Assembly (NCBI GenBank): GCA_025774615.1
Contig: JALGVQ010000041.1
Coordinates: forward strand, 1-18,983
DNA: 18,983 nt
Reading direction: 5' to 3'
Source: a bacterium
GTDB taxonomy: Bacteria; Blakebacterota; Blakebacteria; Blakebacterales; Blakebacteraceae
Shown: in pieces, positions 1 to 5,977 of the stretch
Numbering within the stretch: the stretch's first letter is position 1
Layout: each line of letters starts with the position of its first letter
The notes under the pieces: generated by a model
The model's database searches: none
Seen by the model: only the letters and a program-made list of their open reading frames with translations
Told to the model about the DNA's origin: nothing
Position numbers and translations under genes: made by a program

Positions 1-570
1 CAGTATCGCGCCAAGCAGCAGTCCGATCACGACCATCGGGTTGAGGATGGTGATGTCGAGCGGCGGGAGACCCTTCTGGATCAGGTTCTGCGTGACAGCG
101 CTGTTGTAGGCTGCAAAAAGCGCCAGCGCAGTCAGAGCAGCTGAACCGATGGCGAAACCCTTCCCCATGGCAGCAGTCGTGTTTCCGACCGAGTCGAGCC
201 GATCGGTTATTTTCCTGACCTCGGGGCCGAGCCCGGCCATCTCGCTGATGCCGCCGGCATTGTCGGAGATCGGGCCGTACGCGTCGACGCTCATGGTGAT
301 GCCGACCGTGGCCAGCATCCCGACCGCTGAGATCCCGATACCGTAAAGACCGGCTGCTTCGTTGGCGATGAAGATGGCTATGGCGATGAACAGAACCGGA
401 AAGGCGGTGCTCTCAAGGCCTACCGCCAGCCCGGTGATGATGTTGGTTGCCGCACCCGTTTCGCTCGCCTTCGCGATCCTCCGGACGGGGGGTCCCGCTG
501 TGTAGTACTCAGTGACGAGACCGATCATGATCCCCACGACGGTACCACTCAGGATCGCCCAGAACACACC
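1..570 (-). CDS. hppA: Membrane-bound pyrophosphatase, C-terminal part (shifted frame, cut by window edge)
   Basis: This is the continuation of the pyrophosphatase gene whose N-terminal part lies at 549-1526, read in a different minus-strand frame. The frame is open from about 570 to the window edge, roughly 190 codons. It carries family hallmarks in order: [46 protein letters not shown], then [20 protein letters not shown]. The protein couples hydrolysis of pyrophosphate to cation pumping across the cytoplasmic membrane. In this family an Ala after GNTT marks the K+-dependent class, whereas K+-independent enzymes have Lys there, so K+ dependence is predicted. Family members are usually 650-800 residues, so roughly 150-200 C-terminal residues lie outside the window. 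On its own this piece has no good ribosome site; the first in-frame start would be a GTG at 567 inside the gene. I therefore read it as part of one gene broken by a frameshift, not as a second gene. Confidence 0.88.
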
Positions 571-1526
571 CTGACACCGAGGGTCCCGATGCCGAACCAG
601 GTGAACACCAGGAAGAGTCCCGCCGCCACAAAGGTCGAGTATCGGAGCGCGGAGGCCGGGTGCATGTTCTTCAGAAATTTCATGCTGACGATACCGATGA
701 ATGAGGCCAGAAGTCCCAGCATCACCATGAAGATCGGCAGCAGCATCGTGGAGGATACCTTCCCCAGACCGGCCACGACCGACCCTGCCTGGGCCGTTGC
801 GGCAATGGCGATCGTCGCGATGATGGAACCGACATACGATTCGAAGATATCGGCACCCATTCCCGCGGTATCACCCACATTGTCACCCACCAGGTCAGCT
901 ATCACGCCTGGATTGCGGGGATCATCTTCCGGGATACCTGCTTCGATCTTGCCGACGAGGTCGGCACCGACATCCGCGGTCTTGGTGTAGATACCGCCGC
1001 CGACACGCGCAAAGAGAGCAATCGATGACGCCCCCATGGCGAATCCGCTGATGGCGCCCACCGTATCAACACTGCCCCCGAGGATCAGGAACGCGATCCC
1101 GACACCCAGGAGACCCAGGCTCGCAACCGACAGCCCCATGACCACGCCACCGGAGAACGCTACCTGCAGCGCCCCACCGGCACCCTCTGTCCGGGCAGCC
1201 TCCGTTGTACGGACGTTTGCTCTGGTTGCAGCCTGCATGCCTATGAAGCCGGCAATCAGCGAACAGAGAGCACCGCCGAGGAACGCCAGAGCAGTCGCGG
1301 CACCAAGCATCCAGAACAGAAGCGCGAAGACCACCACGACGAAGATGGAGAGAATGCTGTATTCCCTGCGAAGGAACACCATTGCGCCTTCATGGATCTG
1401 GTTCGACAGATCCTGCATGACCTCGGTCCCAGCGGGCTTCTTGAGCAGCATCGCCAGAACCACAAAGGCAATGGCAAGCCCGATGATTCCCAGAACGGGA
1501 GCGAGTGCAGTTATTGTCTGTTCCAT
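549..1526 (-). CDS. hppA: Membrane-bound, ion-translocating pyrophosphatase, N-terminal part (frameshifted)
   Basis: Integral-membrane pyrophosphatase that splits PPi and pumps H+ or Na+. This frame gives 325 residues with many hydrophobic segments. The first 318 or so align with the family, and the last few (RVCSGRS) are out-of-frame. Catalytic signatures are visible: [11 protein letters not shown] at residues 185-195, EDDPRNP at 200-206 and [12 protein letters not shown] at 215-226, which are the Mg-PPi-binding Asp clusters. The membrane Glu is in FESY (about residue 229), a position shared by Na+ pumps and many bacterial H+ pumps, so the ion is not decided. The start ATG at 1526 has an AAGGA site 7 nt upstream. 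It follows pth by 21 nt. As read, the product lacks the distal catalytic half, because the frame must change near 568-575 to continue into the 1-570 segment. Confidence 0.92.
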   Translation of the reverse strand: MEQTITALAPVLGIIGLAIAFVVLAMLLKKPAGTEVMQDLSNQIHEGAMVFLRREYSILSIFVVVVFALLFWMLGAATALAFLGGALCSLIAGFIGMQAATRANVRTTEAARTEGAGGALQVAFSGGVVMGLSVASLGLLGVGIAFLILGGSVDTVGAISGFAMGASSIALFARVGGGIYTKTADVGADLVGKIEAGIPEDDPRNPGVIADLVGDNVGDTAGMGADIFESYVGSIIATIAIAATAQAGSVVAGLGKVSSTMLLPIFMVMLGLLASFIGIVSMKFLKNMHPASALRYSTFVAAGLFLVFTWFGIGTLGVRVCSGRS

Positions 1527-1547
1527 TCAGGATTCCTTATCCGGGTG

Positions 1548-2102
1548 TCAATTGAACAGGTTCATGGTTTCTTCGAGACCGCTGGTGAGGTACGACTCAA
1601 CAGCGTCGGCAGCTCTCTCAACCATTTCCTCTATTATCGACAACTCTTCACCACGGAACGGTGACAGCACGTAGCCCCTCAGATCTTCGGGCATATTTTC
1701 ACCGCCGACGCCGATCCGCAGTCGGGCAAACTCATCTATTCCCAACTGGTAGATGATGTGTTCGAGTCCACGATGTCCTCCACTCGATCCTCCTTGCCGG
1801 AATCTCATTTTCCCCACCGGCAGGTTCACATCATCAGAGACAACAAGCAGTTCTTCCACTTCGACGCGGTACCAGGAGACCAGCCCCTGGACCGCGAAAC
1901 CACTCTGGTTCATCCAGGTGGTTGGTTTGGCAAGTAATACGGGGGTCTCAGCGAACTGCGACACGGCGACGAAATACTCCCCTTTACCGCCACTGAGGGA
2001 TGCACCCCACCGTTCGCAGAGCAGATCTATGACACGGAATCCGAGGTTGTGCCTCGTCGCGGCATATTCGCGGCCGGGATTACCCAGACCGACGATCGCC
2101 AT
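1548..2102 (-). CDS. pth: Peptidyl-tRNA hydrolase
   Basis: Releases peptides from peptidyl-tRNAs dropped by stalled ribosomes, recycling tRNA in the cytoplasm. The protein is 184 residues, the normal family length. Visible signatures are VGLGNPG at the start, TRHN with the catalytic His at residue 18, KPTTWMNQSG with Asn65, SDDVNLP with the catalytic-dyad Asp at 90, and GGHRGL near 109-114. In E. coli the last motif is GGHNGL, and its Asn114 contacts tRNA; here that position is Arg112. I chose the ATG at 2102 over an in-frame GTG at 2114, because an AGGTGG ribosome site sits 8 nt before the ATG, while nothing similar precedes the GTG. It lies 48 nt after rplY and 21 nt before hppA. The ctc-pth pairing is conserved in many bacteria. 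Confidence 0.95.
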   Translation of the reverse strand: MAIVGLGNPGREYAATRHNLGFRVIDLLCERWGASLSGGKGEYFVAVSQFAETPVLLAKPTTWMNQSGFAVQGLVSWYRVEVEELLVVSDDVNLPVGKMRFRQGGSSGGHRGLEHIIYQLGIDEFARLRIGVGGENMPEDLRGYVLSPFRGEELSIIEEMVERAADAVESYLTSGLEETMNLFN

Positions 2103-2110
2103 TCTTGAGT

Positions 2111-2116
2111 CCACCT
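2111..2116 (-). promoter_or_regulatory. Ribosome-binding site deciding the pth start
   Basis: Minus-strand AGGTGG followed by an 8-nt spacer and ATG at 2102. The alternative in-frame GTG at 2114-2112 overlaps this site and has no purine-rich element of its own. This favours the shorter 184-residue Pth. Confidence 0.65.
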
Positions 2117-2150
2117 GTCGTACTCGCGGGAGCGTGTTCCGGAACCCTGG

Positions 2151-2850
2151 CTATGCCGGGGCTTCGGAGTCCCCCTCCGCTGCACCCTCGCCCGCTTCTT
2201 CATCCACCTCTTCGCCGATCAGTGCAGGCTCGCCGAGGATCTCGATGACCTCTTCCTCGACTACCTCGACCCGCGGCGCGGCGATCGAGACGACCGTGCG
2301 CTGCATTTTCATCGAAGTCTCAAAACCCCTGAGGTCGATCTCATCCAGATGGAGGGAGTCGCCGATGTTCATTTCGGTGACATCCACCTCGAACCCCGAT
2401 GGAATCTCGGTCGGAAGACATTCAATCTCGATCGCGTAGATCTTCAGCTCGAGGATACCGCCGGCCTTGACACCTTCAGCCTGGCCGATAAGACGTACCG
2501 GCACATCGACACTGATCTTCTCCTTGAGATCTATATGGACAAGATCCAGATGCCGGAGCGTGTCACGCATCGGATCCCTCTGTATCTCCCTGATCAGTGT
2601 CAGCCGGTCGCCACTCTCCTCATCATCGATGAGCAGGTTGATGAGAGTGTTTTCCGTAAGTCCTTGACGGATATTCCGTAAGTCCTTGACGGATAAGGAG
2701 ATCGAACTCAACCGCATCGATCACAATCGGTTGAGGATCATTGTGATGACCGTAGAGTACGGCAGGAATGTTATTTGAGCGGCGTGTACGACGAGCCGCT
2801 CTCGAGCCCGTTTCCTTGCGGGAACGGGCATGAAGAATCGAGCGTTCCAT
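2151..2850 (-). CDS. rplY: Ribosomal protein L25 (CTC/TL5 type), frame broken by a 22-bp tandem duplication
   Basis: General stress-type L25 that binds 5S rRNA on the large subunit. The N-terminal part (MERSILHARSRKETG, then NNIPAVLYG and FDLLIRQGLTE) is in one frame. The rest (NTLINLLIDDEESGDRL, IQRDPMRDTLRHLDLVHIDL, then the beta-rich TL5 domain) is in another. The frame changes inside a perfect 22-bp tandem repeat at 2652-2695. Deleting one copy joins RQGLTE directly to NTLINLL and yields 225 residues, normal for the long CTC form. As read, translation from 2850 would stop at 2623 after about 75 residues. The ATG at 2850 has AGGAGG 10 nt upstream; a longer reading from 2910 lacks family similarity in its extra residues. 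The C-terminal tail is acidic and Glu/Ala-rich, as in many CTC proteins. It lies between prs and pth, as in B. subtilis. Whether this is a true pseudogene or an assembly error cannot be told from the sequence. Confidence 0.88.
2652..2695. repeat. Perfect 22-bp tandem duplication inside rplY
   Basis: Two adjacent identical 22-nt copies lie at 2652-2673 and 2674-2695; the plus-strand unit begins ttccgtaagtcc and ends gacggata. The identity does not extend beyond the unit on either side. Since 22 is not a multiple of three, the extra copy shifts the reading frame, and both copies encode IRQGLTE in the two respective frames. Confidence 0.97.
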
Positions 2851-2880
2851 GTCAGCTCGGCCTCCTGACAGGTCACGGAT

Positions 2881-2894
2881 CGGGAAGGTTCCCG
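2881..2894. other. Small inverted repeat in the rplY leader
   Basis: The sequence cgggaaggttcccg can fold as a 5-bp stem (CGGGA/TCCCG) with a 4-nt loop. It lies in the 110-nt leader between prs and the L25 start, about 15 nt upstream of the AGGAGG site at 2861-2866. A role in regulating L25 is possible but unsupported beyond its position. Confidence 0.35.
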
Positions 2895-2912
2895 CCGCGA
2901 CCGCTGGCATGT

Positions 2913-2934
2913 AACCGATCCGGGGGGACCGGTT
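2913..2934 (-). other. Hairpin just downstream of prs
   Basis: AACCG and CGGTT arms, then an A/C mismatch, then TCC/GGA pairs around a four-base loop. It lies 26 nt past the prs stop. There is no T-run after it on the minus strand, so it is not a standard intrinsic terminator. It could be an mRNA 3' stabiliser, a processing site or a leader element for rplY. Confidence 0.4.
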
Positions 2935-2938
2935 TCTC

Positions 2939-2952
2939 TATGTATGTATGTA
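2939..2952. repeat. Short tetranucleotide repeat (tatg, 3.5 copies)
   Basis: The 14-nt run tatgtatgtatgta lies in the prs-rplY intergenic region. It is outside any coding frame and too short to be a convincing phase-variation tract. Confidence 0.7.
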
Positions 2953-2960
2953 GCAGTAAC

Positions 2961-3896
2961 CTATCCGAACAGAGTGCTGATACTCTCTTCCTGATATGTT
3001 CTGCGAATCGCTTCGCCGAAGATATGTCCAACCGAGACGATTTCCAAGTCAGGAAACAGTTTGTCTTCAGGAATCGAAATGGTGTTGGTCACGATCATCT
3101 TCTCGATCGGGCTCGCCTCCAACCGCTCTATCGCCGGACCTGACAGAAGCCCGTGGGTAGCGGCGCAGTAGATGTGATTTGCTCCCTGCGCTTTGAGACC
3201 CTTGGCGGCTTCACAAAGTGTTCCCGCCGTATCCACCATGTCATCGATGATGAGGATATTCCGTCCCTCGATCTCACCGACAATGTTGAGTACCTCGACT
3301 GCGTTCGGTTCGGGACGCCGTTTGTCGATGAAGGCTATCCTCACTCCCAGGCGCTTGGCATAGGCCCGCGCCATGATCAGTGATCCCACATCAGGAGCAA
3401 CTACCGTCAGATCGGTGATCTCCAACGCCTTGAAATACTCGGTGAAGGCCATGCTGGAATAGAGGTGATCTACCGGAATGTCGAAGAACCCCTGGATCTG
3501 CGCCGCATGCAGATCCATGGTGAGCATCCTGCTTGCTCCGGCCTTTGTGAGGAGGTCCGCCATCAGTTTGGCTGAAATGCTCACGCGCGGCTGGTCCTTC
3601 CGATCCTGCCGACAGTACCCGTAGTAGGGAATGACGGCGGTCACTCGACGAGCCGATGACTTTCGGGCAGCGTCGAGCATCAGAAAGATCTCGATCAGGT
3701 TCGTCGCGGGGCTGTTCGTCGACTGGATGATGAAGACGTCCGCGCCCCTGATGTTCTCTTCAAATTTCACAAAAATCTCACCATCGGCGAACGTTTTTAT
3801 GGTCACGTTCCCCAGGGGGCTCTCAAGATATTCGGAGATCTCCAGGGCCAGACCGGGATTGGATGTCCCGGTGAAGAACTTCATGTCGTGCGGCAT
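2961..3896 (-). CDS. prs: Ribose-phosphate pyrophosphokinase (PRPP synthetase)
   Basis: Makes 5-phosphoribosyl-1-pyrophosphate from ribose-5-phosphate and ATP, feeding purine, pyrimidine, NAD, His and Trp synthesis. The 311 residues are close to the usual 310-320. Visible motifs are KTFADGE near 34-40, YYGYCRQDRK at 91-100 for ATP contacts, MDLHAAQIQGFF with His130, the flexible catalytic loop DKRRPEPN around 191-198, and the PRPP-binding loop IDDMVDTAGT at 217-226. The pattern is that of class I, phosphate-dependent enzymes. The start at 3896 has a modest GAGG four nt upstream; Met5 is an alternative. A 100-nt gap separates it from the tRNA-Gln gene upstream, so it may have its own promoter, but I could not place one with confidence. 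The tRNA-Gln-prs-ctc-pth order is widely conserved. Confidence 0.97.
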   Translation of the reverse strand: MPHDMKFFTGTSNPGLALEISEYLESPLGNVTIKTFADGEIFVKFEENIRGADVFIIQSTNSPATNLIEIFLMLDAARKSSARRVTAVIPYYGYCRQDRKDQPRVSISAKLMADLLTKAGASRMLTMDLHAAQIQGFFDIPVDHLYSSMAFTEYFKALEITDLTVVAPDVGSLIMARAYAKRLGVRIAFIDKRRPEPNAVEVLNIVGEIEGRNILIIDDMVDTAGTLCEAAKGLKAQGANHIYCAATHGLLSGPAIERLEASPIEKMIVTNTISIPEDKLFPDLEIVSVGHIFGEAIRRTYQEESISTLFG

Positions 3897-3996
3897 AGGA
3901 CCTCGTCCGTCAACATGGTGGAGGGAGCGGTCTACAGGTATCTAATTGATAACACCAACATCACCTCTACTGCCACAACTGATAATTAAAAGAATA

Positions 3997-4070
3997 TGGC
4001 TGGGGTGCCAGGATTCGAACCTGAATAGCCGGATCCAAAGACCGGTGACTTACCATTAGTCTACACCCCA
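3997..4070 (-). tRNA. tRNA-Gln (anticodon TTG)
   Basis: Complete cloverleaf on the minus strand. The acceptor TGGGGTG pairs with CACCCCA, followed by discriminator G and an encoded CCA. The D-arm is GACT/AGTC, and the T-arm is TCAGG-TTCGAAT-CCTGG. The anticodon loop CTTTGGA gives anticodon TTG at 4036-4038, reading the Gln codons CAA/CAG. The U1-A72 acceptor pair is the usual glutamine identity feature. The last anticodon-stem pair (31-39) is a T-T mismatch. The gene lies 40 nt after spoVG and 100 nt before prs, so it may be processed from a joint transcript. It occupies the place where glmU stands in B. subtilis. Confidence 0.97.
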
Positions 4071-4110
4071 GCGTGATACAGAAAGGTAACTGATCAGAGG
4101 AGTCTGTGAG

Positions 4111-4479
4111 TCAGGATTGTCGTTCCGATCCGGGATCTGAATCGGCTTCTGTGTCCGATCCGGAATCTGAATCGGATGACGGTTCAGATGACGGCTCGTT
4201 GGATGCCTCACTGCGATCCTGGGCCAGTTTCAGCTGTTCCTCATAGGCCGCGAGAACGGTTTCCTCAAGCATGGTCCGCATCGCGTTGTTGATAGGATGG
4301 GCGATATCCTGGTAGGTACCATCAGAGCGACGTCTGGAAGGCATGGATACGAAAAATCCGTTGTGCCCTTCAATAACTTTGAGGCCCCGCACGACGAATT
4401 CGTCGTCGAACGTGATATTGGCGAATGCTTTGAGTCTTTCCTCGTTGCAGAGTGAGACCCTTACTTCGGTGATCTTCAT
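4111..4479 (-). CDS. spoVG: SpoVG family RNA/DNA-binding regulator
   Basis: SpoVG is a small site-specific nucleic-acid-binding regulator, first known from Bacillus sporulation and now found in Spirochaetes and several non-spore-forming phyla. The first 85 or so residues carry the family core: MKITEVRVSL, LKAFANITFDDEFVVRGLKVIEG, then GFFVSMPSRRRSDGTYQDIAHPIN with the basic nucleic-acid-binding stretch, followed by a helix. The remaining 35 or so residues form a low-complexity acidic tail rich in Ser, Asp and Glu, encoded partly by an internal 30-nt repeat. The start at 4479 has a GGAAGGGGA purine tract about 11 nt upstream. It sits 56 nt after ispE and 40 nt before tRNA-Gln. A sporulation role is unlikely here because no other sporulation gene is in view; general regulation of neighbouring or distant mRNAs is the safer reading. 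Confidence 0.94.
   Translation of the reverse strand: MKITEVRVSLCNEERLKAFANITFDDEFVVRGLKVIEGHNGFFVSMPSRRRSDGTYQDIAHPINNAMRTMLEETVLAAYEEQLKLAQDRSEASNEPSSEPSSDSDSGSDTEADSDPGSERQS
4124..4175 (-). repeat. Direct repeat encoding the SpoVG acidic tail
   Basis: Two 22-nt copies at 4124-4145 and 4154-4175 differ at one base and have a 30-nt period, so they stay in frame. Together they encode the SDSGSDTEAD / SDPGSERQS part of the SpoVG tail. The tail appears to have grown by in-frame duplication. Confidence 0.85.
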
Positions 4480-4535
4480 GGCTGTGGGTCCCCTTCCCGC
4501 CCGGAGTCATTACGCCGGATAGGATTGAAGCGTCT

Positions 4536-5399
4536 TCACCGCAAGATAGTCTCGATGACAGAAAAACCTCCATCGACAAGCTTCCCGGCAGCTTCTGCCG
4601 CATCATCATCGGAATAATAGAGTCCGAATGCGGCGGAACCACTGCCCGTCATCGAGACGAAGAAGGCCCCGGAATCCCTCAATGCTGACAGAGAGCCGGT
4701 GATATCCGGGTAGGCTTTGATAACAGGTTCCTCCAAATCGTTTCGCAAGTCAATGCTGGAAAGGATGTCGGCGAAATCCCCCTTTTCGGCAAGATATCCG
4801 CCATAACAGGCAGTCTTTTCCTCTGAGAGCCCCGCGGAATCGTATGCCCACTGCGTGGAAACCATGAATGGAAGGAGCAGGATAAGCACCGGGATGTCTG
4901 TGACAGGAGTAACCGCTGTGAGTGTCTCTCCGATACCCTCGGCCAGGGCGCATCCGCCGGAGAGGAGAAATGGCACATCCGCACCCAGCTCCACCGCCAT
5001 ATTCAATATCTCTTCATCGGAAACGTTCAGTTCGAAGAGGTCTATCATTCCCTTGAGCGCTGCGGCGGCATCACTCGACCCTCCGCCCAGTCCTGCTCCG
5101 GGAGGTATCCGTTTCATCAGCGTGACAGACACACCTGGCATTTCGAGACGATCCCTGAGGAGAGTGGCCGCCTTCCAGACAAGGTTCGAGCTGTCCGCCG
5201 GGACATCCTGGAACATTTCCGGAAATAGTGCGTCGGGGGCGGTGACAACCGTGAGAGATATCTCGCCGGCAGGCTCGATCAGAAGTTCATCACCCCAGGC
5301 AAGCGTGTGAAAGAAAGTCTCGATCTCATGATAGCCATCCTCGCGCTTTCGGAGGAGGCGCAGGCCCAGATTCACCTTGGCGGGAGCGGTCAGCCTCAC
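4536..5399 (-). CDS. ispE: 4-diphosphocytidyl-2-C-methyl-D-erythritol kinase
   Basis: GHMP kinase that phosphorylates CDP-methylerythritol in the non-mevalonate (MEP) isoprenoid pathway. The 287 residues match the family length. Visible motifs are PAKVNLGL at 6-13 with Lys8, GYHEI at 22-26, the ATP loop PPGAGLGGGSSDAAAAL at 99-115, GADVPF with catalytic Asp141, and TGSGSAAFG at 251-259. The start codon is GTG at 5399, which overlaps the gmhA stop as GTGA, so translation is probably coupled to gmhA. The next gene is spoVG, 56 nt away. The ispE-spoVG-prs-ctc-pth order is ancestral. The partner IspF/IspD genes are not in the window. Confidence 0.97.
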   Translation of the reverse strand: MRLTAPAKVNLGLRLLRKREDGYHEIETFFHTLAWGDELLIEPAGEISLTVVTAPDALFPEMFQDVPADSSNLVWKAATLLRDRLEMPGVSVTLMKRIPPGAGLGGGSSDAAAALKGMIDLFELNVSDEEILNMAVELGADVPFLLSGGCALAEGIGETLTAVTPVTDIPVLILLLPFMVSTQWAYDSAGLSEEKTACYGGYLAEKGDFADILSSIDLRNDLEEPVIKAYPDITGSLSALRDSGAFFVSMTGSGSAAFGLYYSDDDAAEAAGKLVDGGFSVIETILR

Positions 5400-5977
5400 G
5401 ACGTACTCTCAACCGACCTCTCGGCGACCTCAGCAAGGATATGGATGAGCGTCAGGTGGTGTTCCTGAATGAGATCGGTCTCAGTGGAGGGGTCGGTCAC
5501 ACAGACATCCGCGATATCGAGGATATCACCCCCACCTGCTCCGGTAAGGGCAGCAGTCGCGTGTCCATGTTCACGAGCCCACCGCAGAGCCTTTACCACA
5601 TTCGGTGATGTGCCGGATGTGGAGAGCCCGAGGAGCAGATCCCCTGAACGCATCAATGCCTGAGCCTGACGCTCGAACACCTGCTCGAATCCGTAATCGT
5701 TTGCGAGCGAAGTCAGCACTGAGGAATCCACCGTCAGGGCAACGGCAGGTATCGCGATCCGTTCCCGTTTGAAACGGCCAACCAGTTCGGCCGCAAAATG
5801 CTGGGCCTGAGCCGCGCTCCCTCCATTTCCGCAGATGAAGATGGTGCCACTCGAGGCGACCGTGTCCGCGATCATCCCGCAGAGTGTCAGGAATGAAGCA
5901 CGCGTGGACGATCCCCAGTCAGGGCCGGAGAGCCGACGTTCCATTTCGGAATCGATCATGGCCTGCAGATCACTCAT
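5396..5977 (-). CDS. gmhA: Sedoheptulose-7-phosphate isomerase (SIS domain)
   Basis: Isomerises sedoheptulose-7-phosphate to D-glycero-D-manno-heptose-7-phosphate, the first step to ADP- or GDP-heptose for LPS core, S-layer glycans or related surface sugars. The 193 residues fit GmhA. The SIS motif CGNGGSAAQAQH is at 49-60, and STSGTSPNV is at 119-127. The four metal-site residues of E. coli GmhA (His61, Glu65, Gln172, His180) match His60, Glu64, Gln171 and His179. I chose the ATG at 5977, which has GGAGG 7 nt upstream, over the ATG at 6013, whose extra residues are not conserved. It overlaps the end of larE by 8 nt and the start of ispE by 4 nt. The generic alternative is a DiaA-type SIS protein, but the retained metal ligands favour GmhA. 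Confidence 0.9.
   Translation of the reverse strand: MSDLQAMIDSEMERRLSGPDWGSSTRASFLTLCGMIADTVASSGTIFICGNGGSAAQAQHFAAELVGRFKRERIAIPAVALTVDSSVLTSLANDYGFEQVFERQAQALMRSGDLLLGLSTSGTSPNVVKALRWAREHGHATAALTGAGGGDILDIADVCVTDPSTETDLIQEHHLTLIHILAEVAERSVESTS

Noticed and set aside
1036-2439. Plus-strand frames of about 210-230 codons over hppA, pth and rplY
   Set aside because: They are antisense to genes with clear catalytic motifs, and their translations are Ser/Pro/Arg-rich with no family features.
2623-2717. Internal ATG at 2717 as a separate start for the C-terminal part of L25
   Set aside because: It has no ribosome site, and the first 16 residues from it are out-of-frame translation of the L25 N-terminal region; the family sequence begins only at the duplication.
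2690-2730. Programmed ribosomal frameshifting in rplY
   Set aside because: There is no slippery heptamer or downstream structure; the perfect duplication gives a complete explanation.
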